The notes beneath the pieces were generated by a model. That model ran no database searches. It was given only the letters and a program-made list of their open reading frames with translations, and was not told where the DNA came from. The position numbers and the translations under genes were made by a program. A stretch of 64,000 nt of DNA from Mycobacterium seoulense (GTDB lineage: Bacteria > Actinomycetota > Actinomycetes > Mycobacteriales > Mycobacteriaceae). Where the stretch lies: positions 930,001 to 994,000 of the forward strand of contig NZ_AP022582.1 in NCBI RefSeq assembly GCF_010731595.1, in the 5' to 3' direction. Positions 9,079 to 20,840 of this stretch are shown here, one piece after another. The first letter of the stretch is position 1. Each line of letters starts with the position of its first letter.

Positions 9079-9354
9079 TCAGAATCCCGGCGGCGGTGGG
9101 CGCAACGGGTCGCCAGGCCCCGGGGGCGGCGGGCCACCCGGCCCACCCGGCCCACCCGGTCCAAGGGGTCCACCCGGTCCGGGTGGCCCGCCGAACGGTC
9201 CCCCCGGCGGGTGCGGCGGCCCCGGCTGGCCCGGGGGCGGTGGTGGCGGCGGATCCGCGCTCGCCACCGCGACACCGAAGCCGGTCGCGGCCGCCCCAAG
9301 GGCGCCGGCGAGCAACGAACCAGCGATGAGTTGTTTGATCTTCACTCGGCCCAT
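9079..9354 (-). CDS. Secreted glycine/proline-rich (collagen-like) small protein
   Basis: About 91 residues from the ATG at 9354. A typical Sec signal peptide (KIKQLIAGSLLAGALGAAATG ending ...VAVASADP) is followed by a mature part of almost only Pro and Gly (DPPPPPPPGQPGPP, then GGP/GGPL repeats such as GGPLGPGGPGGPGG), ending PPPPGF. AGGAG precedes the ATG closely, so the GTG 9 bases in is an alternative start. It is convergent with the sensor kinase. Its promoter region holds an exact copy of the 11-bp tandem repeat (9427-9448), so it is a likely output gene of the two-component system. Function unknown. Confidence 0.7.
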   Translation of the reverse strand: MGRVKIKQLIAGSLLAGALGAAATGFGVAVASADPPPPPPPGQPGPPHPPGGPFGGPPGPGGPLGPGGPGGPGGPPPPGPGDPLRPPPPGF

Positions 9355-9426
9355 CTCTCCTCTCTGTCGGCGGCGCACCACCGCGGGGAGGCCCCGCGGA
9401 TCGCCGCGATCCGCGACAGTAGGAAC

Positions 9427-9448
9427 TCAGCCTGAAGTCAGCCTGAAG
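9427..9448. promoter_or_regulatory. Exact 11-bp tandem repeat upstream of the secreted Pro/Gly-rich gene
   Basis: TCAGCCTGAAG occurs at 9427-9437 and again at 9438-9448 with no gap, followed by AAGCGGGC. The shared core CTGAAG, the 11-bp period and the flank match the site before the response regulator (6735-6780). It is about 75 bases upstream of the start at 9354. Reading: half-site pair for the PhoB-type regulator encoded 2 kb away (inference). Confidence 0.6.
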
Positions 9449-9463
9449 AAGCGGGCCGACACG

Positions 9464-10303
9464 TCATCCGGACGCGGTCGCCGCGGTCACCGCGGTCAGA
9501 CCCCACTTCGCCAGCCAGGGCTGGACGAGCTCGGCGATCGAGAACTTCGCGGGGACAGCACATCCGGGCTTGGGGGTGGAGGGGTCACCCCCGCGGATAA
9601 GGATGCCGACGGCGCGGACGGTGCCGTCGCCTTGGTCGAGGTAGACCGGGCCGCCGGAGTCGCCGCACTGGCCGGGGGCCTGGAACACCACCTTGCTGTC
9701 GGTGATTTCCGTGATCGGTCCGCACGTGGCCTTGCCGGTACCCATGCCGAACTTGCAGAGTTCCTGGCCGGGCTCCAGGCCCGTCGCGACGCCGGAGACC
9801 GGCAAGGCGGCCCCGATCGCCGGATTCTGGGGCACGTTGTCCCCGTTGAGCACGATGAGGCCGATGTCGTGCTGTTCGTCGTGGACGCCCTCGCTGACGG
9901 TCTGGCTGAACGTGCCCAGCGTCGCGTAGGGCAGGGTCCCGCCCAAGTTCATCGTCACGTTGCTGGCCTCGCCGGGGCGGTTGCAGTGGCCGGCGGTGAG
10001 AACGCCGGGCTGACCGGTGCTGGTGCGCACCAAAAAACCGGCGGTGCAGCCCATCCCGCCCGACCCGTCGGCGTACTGGACGTAAATGCCCGTACCGGGG
10101 CCGACGGCACTCGAGGCGGGGAGATCGATCGGCGACAACAGCGGCGGTGGGCCGGGGTCGTGGGCGGGGCCGGTGCCCTTGGGCAGGATATAGACGGCCG
10201 CGAAGAAGGCGGCGACGCAACACAGCGACGCGATCACCAACAACGCGGAATGCATCCTGGAACGTTGTGGCGGCGAGTACGAGACGTGGGGTCCGGCCAA
10301 CAC
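9464..10303 (-). CDS. Membrane-anchored trypsin-like serine protease (S1 family)
   Basis: 279 residues from a GTG at 10303; the ATG at 10255 is an alternative start. One N-terminal helix (about 19-40) anchors a periplasmic protease domain. The catalytic triad is visible: His106 in LTAGHC, Asp146 in HDIGLI and Ser216 in GDSGGPV. Four cysteines around CTAGF, GHC, LCKFG and QCGDSGG suggest disulfides. It is related to secreted S1 proteases common in mycobacteria. It could process envelope proteins such as the nearby Pro-rich secreted protein, but that is only neighbourhood inference. It probably has its own promoter, with 100 bases of separation from the TVP38 gene upstream. Confidence 0.88.
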   Translation of the reverse strand: MLAGPHVSYSPPQRSRMHSALLVIASLCCVAAFFAAVYILPKGTGPAHDPGPPPLLSPIDLPASSAVGPGTGIYVQYADGSGGMGCTAGFLVRTSTGQPGVLTAGHCNRPGEASNVTMNLGGTLPYATLGTFSQTVSEGVHDEQHDIGLIVLNGDNVPQNPAIGAALPVSGVATGLEPGQELCKFGMGTGKATCGPITEITDSKVVFQAPGQCGDSGGPVYLDQGDGTVRAVGILIRGGDPSTPKPGCAVPAKFSIAELVQPWLAKWGLTAVTAATASG

Positions 10304-10405
10304 CCCCCCTTTGGCTGCGCGATGCCGGTAAGTGCTGCGAGCCCCAGCTTGCCAGCTTTCGGGCCGCCAATCGTGGGGTTTCGTCAGATCTTTCCGGCGA
10401 ACCGA

Positions 10406-11173
10406 TCAGCTGACGGTGGCCGGCTCCGGGGAAGGTTCGTCGCCGAGGGAACTGTGCGCGCGGCGATGGTGCCGGCGGTAGTGACGGATCTCGATGACCA
10501 GGCCCGTCAAGCCCAGCGTCGCGGTGCACAGCGACACCAGATACAGCAGCGAGCTCGGGTGCCCGGCGAGCGCGTCGCCGAGGATCACGACGGCCGCGGT
10601 GCCGGGAAGCAGGCCGCCCAGGGTGGCCAGCGTGTAGGGCAGCAGGCGGACCGTCGAGGCGCCGGCGGCGTAATTGATCGCCGAGAACGGCACGGCGGGA
10701 ATCAGCCGCAACGACAAGATGGCCAGCCAGCCCCGTTGCCGCAACCGCGCGTCCACCGTGTCGATCGATCGGTGGCGAACCAGGCGGTTCAGCCGCCAGC
10801 CGGCGGCGCGCACCAGCAGCAACGCGATCACCGCGCTCGCGGTGCTGGCGATCACCGCGATCGCCACACCCATCAGCGGGCCGAACAGCAGCCCGGCGGC
10901 CAGGGTGAACGCGGTGCGGGGAACCGGCACCACGGTGACCACGACGTGCGCGGCCAGGAACGCCAACGGGAACCAGGGGCCGACCGACTCCGCCCAGTCG
11001 CGCATCTGCACGGGTGTGGGCAGGGGCAGCCACGACGCGGCCATGATCAGCAGTGTGATACCGACCACTGTGGCGATCGCCCGGGGCCGCGACAGTTGAC
11101 GCGCGGCCGCACCCAGCGCGCCGGCGAGGTCGCGCAGGGTCCGGTTGATTCTGCAGGTGGCGGAAGCCGTCAC
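10406..11173 (-). CDS. TVP38/TMEM64 (DedA-like) family membrane protein (Rv1491c-like)
   Basis: 255 residues from GTG. There are several helices: 32-50, 68-90, 92-118 and two or more after 160. The family core is present: AAHVVVTVVPVPRTAFTLAAGLLFG followed by LRLIPAVPFSAINYAAGASTV. TVP38/TMEM64 proteins belong to the VTT/DedA superfamily of lipid transporters or scramblases; substrate unknown. Its place just before mutA on the opposite strand matches M. tuberculosis. About 165 bases separate the two divergent starts and must hold both promoters. Confidence 0.9.
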   Translation of the reverse strand: MTASATCRINRTLRDLAGALGAAARQLSRPRAIATVVGITLLIMAASWLPLPTPVQMRDWAESVGPWFPLAFLAAHVVVTVVPVPRTAFTLAAGLLFGPLMGVAIAVIASTASAVIALLLVRAAGWRLNRLVRHRSIDTVDARLRQRGWLAILSLRLIPAVPFSAINYAAGASTVRLLPYTLATLGGLLPGTAAVVILGDALAGHPSSLLYLVSLCTATLGLTGLVIEIRHYRRHHRRAHSSLGDEPSPEPATVS

Positions 11174-11339
11174 GCCTGTAAAGGTTACGGGCCGCAGATG
11201 AATAACTCGTATCCCGAGGCTGGCGTTTCATCGCCGTGGGGCCGATCGTCGTGCCGCGCGGTTTTTTGCCGACAGGCCCGATCAATTAGCCTCATTAGTA
11301 AGTCGCAGGCCCCATTTGCTGGCAAAAAGGGAGCAATCG

Positions 11340-13217
11340 GTGTCCATTGATGTACCCGAGCTCGCCGAACTAGAACAGGTTCGCGGGCGTTGGCGCAGTG
11401 CGGTCGCCGGCGTGCTGTCGAAGAGCACCCGGAAGGACCCCGAGGAGCTCGGGGACCAGCCCGAGCGGCTGCTGGAAACCCCGACCTATGACGGCATCGC
11501 CATCCGGGCGCTGTACACGGCGCTGGACGAGCTGCCCGAACCGCCACTGCCGGGTGAGTGGCCCTATGTGCGGGGCGCCGACGCGCTGCGCGATGTGCGG
11601 ACGGGCTGGAGGGTGGCCGAGGCGTTCCCGGCCGACCGCGTCGCCGGGGTGACCGCCAACGACGTCAACTCCGCGGTGCTCGAGGCGCTTGGCAACGGGG
11701 CCAGCGCGCTGGTGCTGCGCGTGGGGGAGTCCGGCGTGACGGTCGACCAGCTCGAGCACGCCCTGGAGGGTGTGCACCTGAGCATGGTGCCGGTGATGGT
11801 CGACGCGGGCGCGGACTACTCCGCCGCCGCCGACGTCATGTTGGCGATGGCGACCCGGGTGGAGGCCGACCGGCGCGAGCTGCTTTCGATCGACCTGGGC
11901 GGCGACCCGCTCACCGCGGCGCTGAGCGACCGTCCCGCGCCCTCGCTCGACGAGGTCGTTGCGGTCGCGCAGCGCGCGGCCGATGAGCGCGGCGTGCGGG
12001 CGATCACCGTCGACGGCCCGGCCTTTCACAACCTCGGCGCCAGCGCGACGTGGGAGCTGGCCGGCACCGTCGCCGCCGGGGTGGCCTATCTGCGGCGGCT
12101 CACCGAGTCGGGCATGTCGGTCGGCGACGCGCTACGGCAGATCAGTTTCCGGCTGGCCGCCGACGACGACCAATTCGGGACGCTGGCCAAGATGCGGGCC
12201 GTGCGTCACCTGTGGGCACGGGTCGCCGAGGTCGTCGGCGACCCGGACGGCGGTGCCCTCACCGTGCACGCGGAAACGTCGCTGCCGATGATGACCCAGC
12301 GCGACCCGTGGGTGAACATGCTGCGTTGCACTCTCGCCGCCTTCGGCGCCGGCGTCGGCGGCGCCGACACCGTGCTGGTGTTGCCCTTCGACGTGGCGAT
12401 CCCGGGCGGCTTCCCCGGCACCGCGAGAAGCTTCGCGCGCCGGATCGCCCGCAACACCCAGCTGCTGCTGCTCGAGGAGTCACACGTAGGCCGGGTGTTG
12501 GATCCGGCCGGCGGGTCGTGGTTCGTCGAGGACCTCACCGCGCGGCTCGCGGAGCGGGCCTGGGAGCACTTCCAGGCCATCGAGGCGCGCGGCGGGTTCG
12601 TCGAGGCGCACGGCTACCTCGCCGACCAGATCGCCGAAGTCGCCGCCCGGCGCGCCGACGACATCGCGCACCGTCGCACCGCCGTCACCGGTGTCAACGA
12701 ATTCCCCAACCTCACCGAACCCGTGCTGCCGCAACAGGACTCATCGGCTTCCCCCCTGGCCGCCGGCAACCTGCGGCGCTATGCCGCCGCGTTCGAGGCG
12801 CTGCGCGATCGCTCCGATGCCTTCCTGGCCCGCACCGGGGCACGCCCGCAGGCGCTGTTGCTCCCGTTGGGCCCGCTGGCCGAGCACAACATCCGGGCCA
12901 CCTTCGCCGCCAACCTGTTGGCGTCGGGCGGCATCGAAGCCGTCAACCCGGGAACGGTCGACGCCGCCGCCGTCGCCGAGGCAGTCGCCGAAGCCGGGTC
13001 GCCGGCCGTCGCGGTCATCTGCGGCACCGACAAGCGCTACCAGGACGAGGCCGCGGCGATCGTCGAGGCGGCCCGAGCCGCCGGTGTGTCGCGGGTCTGC
13101 CTGGCCGGGCCGGAAAAGGCCGTGGGCGATGCCGAGCACCGGCCCGACGAATTTCTGACCGCCAAAATCGATGCGGTCGAAGCCCTTTCGAACCTGCTCA
13201 CTCGACTGGGAGCGTAA
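11340..13217 (+). CDS. mutA: Methylmalonyl-CoA mutase small subunit MutA
   Basis: 625 residues from the GTG at 11340, where AGGGAG lies 7 bases upstream and the N-terminus ([18 protein letters not shown]) matches M. tuberculosis MutA. It pairs with MutB to interconvert methylmalonyl-CoA and succinyl-CoA, linking propionate and cholesterol breakdown to the TCA cycle and to methyl-branched lipid precursors. The TIM-barrel part resembles MutB ([18 protein letters not shown] and [24 protein letters not shown]). The C-terminal domain lacks the cobalamin-binding DxHxxG, as expected for the non-catalytic subunit. mutB starts 5 bases after its stop. Confidence 0.96.
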   Translation: MSIDVPELAELEQVRGRWRSAVAGVLSKSTRKDPEELGDQPERLLETPTYDGIAIRALYTALDELPEPPLPGEWPYVRGADALRDVRTGWRVAEAFPADRVAGVTANDVNSAVLEALGNGASALVLRVGESGVTVDQLEHALEGVHLSMVPVMVDAGADYSAAADVMLAMATRVEADRRELLSIDLGGDPLTAALSDRPAPSLDEVVAVAQRAADERGVRAITVDGPAFHNLGASATWELAGTVAAGVAYLRRLTESGMSVGDALRQISFRLAADDDQFGTLAKMRAVRHLWARVAEVVGDPDGGALTVHAETSLPMMTQRDPWVNMLRCTLAAFGAGVGGADTVLVLPFDVAIPGGFPGTARSFARRIARNTQLLLLEESHVGRVLDPAGGSWFVEDLTARLAERAWEHFQAIEARGGFVEAHGYLADQIAEVAARRADDIAHRRTAVTGVNEFPNLTEPVLPQQDSSASPLAAGNLRRYAAAFEALRDRSDAFLARTGARPQALLLPLGPLAEHNIRATFAANLLASGGIEAVNPGTVDAAAVAEAVAEAGSPAVAVICGTDKRYQDEAAAIVEAARAAGVSRVCLAGPEKAVGDAEHRPDEFLTAKIDAVEALSNLLTRLGA

Positions 13218-13222
13218 TCGCG

Positions 13223-15475
<2,253 letters not shown>

Positions 15476-16465
15476 ATGGCCGGCCGCAAGAGCGACTCCG
15501 TCGACGCGCTGGCCGCCGCCCTTCGCGGTGGCGACCGCGCGGCGCTGGCTCGGGCCATCACCCTGCTGGAGTCCACCCGCGCCGACCATCACGAGAAGGC
15601 GCAGCGGCTGCTGCTCGAGCTGACGTCGGACTCGGGCAACGCGCATCGCGTCGGCATCACCGGGACCCCCGGGGTGGGGAAGTCCACCACCATCGAGGCG
15701 CTCGGCATGCATCTGATCGAGGCGGGCCACCGGGTCGCGGTGTTGGCCGTCGACCCGTCGTCGACGCGCAGCGGTGGATCGATTCTCGGCGACAAGACCC
15801 GGATGGCCCGCCTCGCGGTGCACCCCGACGCGTACATCCGCCCGTCGCCGACGTCGGGCACCCTGGGCGGCGTGGCAAAGGCCACCCGCGAGACGGTGGT
15901 GTTGTTGGAGGCCGCCGGTTTCGACGTGATCATCATCGAGACCGTCGGCGTCGGTCAGTCCGAGGTGACGGTCGCCAACATGGTCGACACGTTCGTCCTG
16001 CTGACCCTGGCGCGCAGCGGCGATCAGCTGCAGGGCATCAAAAAGGGTGTTCTGGAGCTCGCCGACATCGTGGTGGTGAACAAAGCCGACGGCGAGCACC
16101 TCGCGGATGCGCGGGTGGCCGCCCGCGAACTGTCCTCGGCGATCAGATTGATTCATCCGCGTGAAACACTCTGGCGGCCTCCGGTTCTCACGATGAGCGC
16201 GATCGAGGGGACCGGCCTGAAGAACTTGTGGGAGACCATCGAACGCCATCGTCAGGTGCTGACCGAGGCCGGCGAGTTCGAGGCACGCCGGCGCGCCCAG
16301 CTGGTCGACTGGACGTGGCAGATGGTGCGCGACACCGTCTTGGACCGGGTGCTGTCGAACCCGAGCGTCCGCAAGATGCGCGCCGACGTCGAACGCCGGG
16401 TCAAGGCCGGGGAGCTGACCCCCGCGCTGGCCGCCGAGCAAATATTGACGGCTGCGTCAGAATAA
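15476..16465 (+). CDS. meaB: MeaB, G-protein chaperone of methylmalonyl-CoA mutase
   Basis: 329 residues with the P-loop GTPGVGKST (about 62-71), the switch region VDPSSTRSGGSILGDKTRM, the ETVGVGQSE block and the base-recognition NKAD. This is the MeaB/ArgK G3E family, which guards B12 loading and reactivation of the mutase. The C-terminal helical part (about 250-329) forms the dimer arm. It directly abuts mutB. In M. tuberculosis the mazEF4 toxin-antitoxin pair separates these two genes; it is absent here, so the three genes form an uninterrupted operon. Confidence 0.95.
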   Translation: MAGRKSDSVDALAAALRGGDRAALARAITLLESTRADHHEKAQRLLLELTSDSGNAHRVGITGTPGVGKSTTIEALGMHLIEAGHRVAVLAVDPSSTRSGGSILGDKTRMARLAVHPDAYIRPSPTSGTLGGVAKATRETVVLLEAAGFDVIIIETVGVGQSEVTVANMVDTFVLLTLARSGDQLQGIKKGVLELADIVVVNKADGEHLADARVAARELSSAIRLIHPRETLWRPPVLTMSAIEGTGLKNLWETIERHRQVLTEAGEFEARRRAQLVDWTWQMVRDTVLDRVLSNPSVRKMRADVERRVKAGELTPALAAEQILTAASE

Positions 16466-16527
16466 CGGATAGATAAACAATCCGATTTCGCTCCGGGAAG
16501 GTGTGAAATCCAAGTAAATTCAAAAAT

Positions 16528-17814
16528 GTGACGGTGGAAACCCGAGTCGATCGCCGCGCGGTCCCTGTCCACGATGACCCTGACGCAGGTCACCGTGTGT
16601 CCGGTGCGGCGGACTCACACTTCGGATGCGTCGTTCGCAGCTTCTCGACCATGTTCCCCGCCCGCCGGTTCGGCGGCGGCGCGCTCGCGGTCTATCTCGA
16701 CGGCCAGCCCGTCGTCGACGTCTGGACCGGGTGGTCCGACCGCGGCGGCCACCGGCCGTGGTCGGCCGACAGCGCGCCGATGGTGTTCTCGGCGACCAAA
16801 GGAATGGCCGCCACCGTCATCCACCGGCTCGCCGACCGGGGGCTGATCGACTACGACGCCCCCGTTGCCGAATATTGGCCGGAGTTCGGGGCCAACGGCA
16901 AGGCGAACCTCACGGTGCGGGACATGATGAGGCATGCCGCCGGCCTGTCGGGCCTGCGCGGCGCCCGCAGCGAAGACCTGCTGGACCACGTCGTGATGGA
17001 AGAGCGGCTGGCCGCGGCGGCGCCGGGGCGGCTGCTGGGCAAGCCGGCGTATCACGCGCTGACCTTCGGCTGGCTGATGTCCGGCCTCGCTCGGGCGGTG
17101 ACCGGTAAAGGCATGCGCGTGCTGATCCGCGAGGAGCTCGCCGAGCCGCTGGGCACTGACGGGCTGTACCTGGGGCGCCCGCCGGCCGGCGCGCCGACAC
17201 GGGTCGCCGAGATCATCGCGCCGCAGAACCTCGTCCGGAACCCGCTGCTGAGCTGCGTGACGCGCAAGGTGGCCAACGAGCTGTCCGGGGGATTCCGGTC
17301 GATGTACTTCCCGGGCATGGTCGCCGCCGTGCAGGGTGAAATCCCCTTGCTGGATGCGGAGATTCCGGCGGCCAACGGGGTGGCGACGGCCCGCGGCCTG
17401 GCCCGGATGTACGGGGCCATCGCCAACGGCGGCGAGGTCGACGGTATCCGGTTCCTGTCCAGGGAGATGGTCGCCGGCCTGACGGGGCGGCGGAGCCTGC
17501 GGCCGGACCGGAACTTGTTCGTGCCGTTGGCATTCCACCTGGGCTACCACAGCTTGCCGATCGGCAACGTGATGCCCGGCTTCGGCCATGTCGGGCTCGG
17601 TGGGTCGCTCGGCTGGACGGACCCGGCGAGCGGGCTGGCGTTCTCGCTGGTGCACAACAGGCTGCTGACGCCGTTCGTGATGACCGACCACGCGGCGTTC
17701 GTCGGCCTGTATGCGCTGATTCGCAAGGCCGCCGAGAAGGCGCGTAGTCGCGGCTTCGAGCCGGTGACCGAATACGGCGCGCCGTTCTTCGAGCCGGGAG
17801 CCGTCGCGGGCTAA
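16528..17814 (+). CDS. lipL: LipL-like esterase of the class C beta-lactamase fold (Rv1497-like)
   Basis: 428 residues from GTG, close to the M. tuberculosis LipL length. The nucleophile motif SxxK is SATK (Ser88, Lys91). A YHALTFGWL segment supplies the second conserved Tyr, and GFGHVGLGGSLGW corresponds to the third motif (HxG in place of KTG). Family members are carboxylesterases or lipases rather than true beta-lactamases. There is no obvious signal peptide. It follows meaB by 62 bases and is the last gene conserved with the M. tuberculosis order before the variable glycan locus. Confidence 0.88.
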   Translation: MTVETRVDRRAVPVHDDPDAGHRVSGAADSHFGCVVRSFSTMFPARRFGGGALAVYLDGQPVVDVWTGWSDRGGHRPWSADSAPMVFSATKGMAATVIHRLADRGLIDYDAPVAEYWPEFGANGKANLTVRDMMRHAAGLSGLRGARSEDLLDHVVMEERLAAAAPGRLLGKPAYHALTFGWLMSGLARAVTGKGMRVLIREELAEPLGTDGLYLGRPPAGAPTRVAEIIAPQNLVRNPLLSCVTRKVANELSGGFRSMYFPGMVAAVQGEIPLLDAEIPAANGVATARGLARMYGAIANGGEVDGIRFLSREMVAGLTGRRSLRPDRNLFVPLAFHLGYHSLPIGNVMPGFGHVGLGGSLGWTDPASGLAFSLVHNRLLTPFVMTDHAAFVGLYALIRKAAEKARSRGFEPVTEYGAPFFEPGAVAG

Positions 17815-18035
17815 GTGTATGGGGCAGCGCATGACTGCCCTCGAGTTTCAGAGGTTCCACGGCCAAGGGTCTGGTGCACCGCACCGCAGAACGGCCTGCG
17901 TGTGGTCGACGTGCCGCCCCGATGGGTCGAAGGTGACCCGAAGTTTCGAACAACCCGGAATAATGGCCGGTGCCCTGACGCCGGACGTGCTCACGACCGA
18001 AAGGTTCGATCAGCGATGAAATTTGTCTCCGCGCC

Positions 18036-19775
18036 ATGACGGAAGCGCTCGGGATCGCGATGGTCAAGAACGAGGCCGATGTCATCGAGGCATTCGTCCG
18101 ACACAACCTGAGCTTCATGGATGCGGTGGCCATAGTCGACAACGACTCGGTGGACGACACCCGGCAAATCCTCGTACGGCTGCAACGAGAGGGATTACCA
18201 ATAATCCTGTTCGACGATCCGATAGTGGGTCATTTCCAGGCAGAAATTGTGACCGCGGTGTACCGCAGGGTGGTGCCGAAATTCAGACCGCGCTTTGTGT
18301 TCCTATTGGATGCCGACGAATTCATCGTCGCAGCGTCGCGGGAGGCGCTGTATGCCCAGTTGCGCGCGATGCGCCCCGGTACGCAGGCCCAATATCGTTG
18401 GCGCACCTACATTCCCGCGCCCACGGGTCCGGAAGGCGACGCCTCGGATCCCCTACGAAGCATCACTCACCGGAGGGCGGAGGAGCGCGCCTGGTGGAAA
18501 CCGATCATTGTCACCAAGCCCAAGATCGATATGAAATTGCGGATCAAGCAAGGCAACCATGGCGCCACGTATCGCGGTCGGTCGCTCCGCAAGGTCAAGT
18601 TGAGGGATGTCACGATAGCCCACTTCCCGGTCCGAAGCGTCGACCAATTCACCAGCAAGATCTTGGTCGGCTGGATCGCCAATCTGGAGCGGAATCGATA
18701 TCGGCTCGATTTCGCACACGGGATTCACTGGAAGGTTGTGTACGAGCGCATTATTCGCGGACCCGCGTTTTCAGCGGAGGATTTGACTCGCGAGGCGCTC
18801 AAATACGCGGACTTCTCCGGAACAGAATTAACGTGGCCAGCCGACGTCATTCGCGACCCCGTCGCGCCGGGTTACCAGGGATTGACCGCGCAATCGGCCA
18901 TCATCTCCACTCCACTGCAAAAAGTAGTGAGGTCGATCGACAGGATATTCAACCCGGAGGCCGACGTCTCCGGGTTGACGTCCGACATCAAATCGTTGGA
19001 CACCTCTCGCGGGAGGATTGGGGCGTGGCGGCGCTTGAAGCGGCCGTTCACGACGGGCCGAGGATCGCAAGCAGCGTTGTATGTGGATTTGCCGCCTTTT
19101 CGCTATCTCGCAGAGCGCTATTGCCCCGCATCTGTACTGGCGATCGGCCCGGGGTCGGGGGCGTACCTGAAGTATTTCGCTTCTCATGGTGCCAAGCGGA
19201 TAAGGGGCGTCGACGGCTGTGAGCGGGGACCAACCGACCTGGGAGCCGACGAATACGTTCGGGCCGACCTGGCGGAACCGGTCGACCTGGCGGAAACCTT
19301 CGATCTGGTGATGTGCGTGCAGCCACCACGGCATTTACCCGCGGAGTCGGAGACCGCTTTCGTCAGGAACGTCGCGCGGCATGCGGGTGAGCGCATCGTC
19401 CTTTGCGGCGCTGCGGGCCGGCCCACAGCGGGCCATTCCAGCGAGAGGCCGATGTCACACTGGCTCGATTTGTTCGTGCCGGCCGGATGGCACCCTTCCC
19501 TATTCGATTCGCTGGCGGTTCAATCGCTTTCGACCTTTCCATGGTTTCGTAGCAGCCTCGTGGTGCTCACGCGCGACAGTGCGGACGCCGGGATGGCGCG
19601 CGAACGCCTGATGGAGCTCGAGCAGCAACCACCGAAGCGGAAGAAGCAACGGCCGGCTGTGATCGCCCACTCGTTCACCGAGGAGGAGGCTAAATTGTTG
19701 GCTCACCGTGATTCTCGGGCCGTGGCCGCCGCCAACGTGTGGTTGCGCGCTCTAATCTCGCGCATGTGGAAATGA
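18036..19775 (+). CDS. Fusion: GT2-type glycosyltransferase plus methyltransferase-like domain
   Basis: 579 residues. Residues 1-330 are a GT-A glycosyltransferase of the Glyco_tranf_2_4 kind: it begins IAMVKNEADVIEAFVRHNL, has VDNDSVDDT and the metal-binding DxD in FLLDADEF (Asp92, Asp94), and a Trp/Lys-rich segment near 155-185. Residues about 350-520 look like a class I SAM methyltransferase: PASVLAIGPGSGAYLKYF in place of the usual DxGxGxG, then IRGVDGCERGP and a DLVMCVQPPRHLP strand. The weak motif I leaves catalysis uncertain. A basic tail follows. It stands alone between lipL and drrA. Probably glycan assembly; substrates unknown. Confidence 0.75.
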   Translation: MTEALGIAMVKNEADVIEAFVRHNLSFMDAVAIVDNDSVDDTRQILVRLQREGLPIILFDDPIVGHFQAEIVTAVYRRVVPKFRPRFVFLLDADEFIVAASREALYAQLRAMRPGTQAQYRWRTYIPAPTGPEGDASDPLRSITHRRAEERAWWKPIIVTKPKIDMKLRIKQGNHGATYRGRSLRKVKLRDVTIAHFPVRSVDQFTSKILVGWIANLERNRYRLDFAHGIHWKVVYERIIRGPAFSAEDLTREALKYADFSGTELTWPADVIRDPVAPGYQGLTAQSAIISTPLQKVVRSIDRIFNPEADVSGLTSDIKSLDTSRGRIGAWRRLKRPFTTGRGSQAALYVDLPPFRYLAERYCPASVLAIGPGSGAYLKYFASHGAKRIRGVDGCERGPTDLGADEYVRADLAEPVDLAETFDLVMCVQPPRHLPAESETAFVRNVARHAGERIVLCGAAGRPTAGHSSERPMSHWLDLFVPAGWHPSLFDSLAVQSLSTFPWFRSSLVVLTRDSADAGMARERLMELEQQPPKRKKQRPAVIAHSFTEEEAKLLAHRDSRAVAAANVWLRALISRMWK

Positions 19776-19892
19776 CGTGACCGTCTGTTGCTCACCGCGG
19801 GTCGCGGGACCTGCCCGCCCGGCGTCGGCGGATACGGTCTCGGACTACCCATACTGTCAACGCGCAGTCAGTCACCATGAAATACTTTGCGG

Positions 19893-20840
19893 GTGAGCCC
19901 ACTGGCGATTGAGGTTGTTGGCCTCACGAAGACATTTGGGGGGAACACGTCCGCACTGAACGGCGTGAGCTTCTCTGTTCCGGCGGGGACGGTGTGCGGA
20001 CTGCTCGGCCACAATGGCGCCGGAAAGACCACCACCGTCAACATCCTGTCCACGTTGATCCGACCCACGTCGGGTCGCGCCTTCGTCAGCGGATACGACG
20101 TCGTTCGTCAGGCCGGGCAGGTGCGTGCCAGCATCGGGATGGCCGGGCAGTTCACCGGGATGGACCCCCTGCTCACGGGGCGGGAGAACCTGGTGTTGTT
20201 CGGCAGGCTGCGCGGCCTGGGCCGTCAGCAGGCGAAGGCTCGTGCCGACGAGCTTCTCGAACAGTTCGACCTCGTCGGGGCCGCCGATCGGCGGGTGTCC
20301 ACCTATTCCGGTGGCATGCGGCGGCGCGTCGATCTCGCCAGCGCCCTCGTGGTGCTGCCGCGAGTGCTTTTCCTCGATGAGCCGACCACCGGGCTGGACC
20401 CACGTAGCCGCCGCGCCATGTGGTCGCTGGTGAGTTCGTTGGCATTGCGGGGCGTCACCGTGCTTCTGACCACGCAGTACCTGGAAGAGGCTGACGTGCT
20501 GAGCGACTCGATCGTGGTCATCGACCACGGGCGGGTGATCGCCAGCGGGACGGCCGAGGACCTCAAGCGCAGGGTGGGCGCCAGCTACTGTCAGGTGACA
20601 CCTGCCAACCCGGCCGACCTGCCGCAGGTCGCGGCGGCGCTGGGCGGGCTCGAGGGGATCGATATCGACGCCGACATGAACTCCGTGTCGGTGCGCGCCC
20701 CCGACGGGGTGGCCACACTGGGTGAGGTGTTTCGACGGGTCGACGCAATCGGCATTGAACTCATCGACATCTCGCTGCGCAAACCTTCGCTCGACGAGGC
20801 TTTCATGCACCTCACCGAGCGGACTGTCGCCCGACCATGA
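19893..20840 (+). CDS. drrA: ABC transporter ATP-binding protein, DrrA type
   Basis: 315 residues from the GTG at 19893. Walker A is GHNGAGKTT (about 39-47), the signature YSGGMRRRVDLA, Walker B VLFLDEPTTGLDP, and the switch His lies beyond LLTTQYLEEAD. A C-terminal domain of about 80 residues follows, as in daunorubicin-resistance DrrA. It energises the permeases encoded by the next two genes. In mycobacteria such drrABC sets export complex lipids (phthiocerol lipids, and by association glycopeptidolipids), so export of the glycolipid built by this locus is likely (inference). Its stop overlaps the drrB start (ATGA). Confidence 0.93.
   Translation: MSPLAIEVVGLTKTFGGNTSALNGVSFSVPAGTVCGLLGHNGAGKTTTVNILSTLIRPTSGRAFVSGYDVVRQAGQVRASIGMAGQFTGMDPLLTGRENLVLFGRLRGLGRQQAKARADELLEQFDLVGAADRRVSTYSGGMRRRVDLASALVVLPRVLFLDEPTTGLDPRSRRAMWSLVSSLALRGVTVLLTTQYLEEADVLSDSIVVIDHGRVIASGTAEDLKRRVGASYCQVTPANPADLPQVAAALGGLEGIDIDADMNSVSVRAPDGVATLGEVFRRVDAIGIELIDISLRKPSLDEAFMHLTERTVARP

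Noticed and set aside
8229..9299. 356-codon leftward frame opposite the kinase
   Set aside because: Antisense shadow; kinase motifs on the plus strand explain the open frame.
9585..11285. 566-codon leftward frame across the protease and TVP38 genes
   Set aside because: Arg/Pro-rich shadow in another frame of two well-supported genes.
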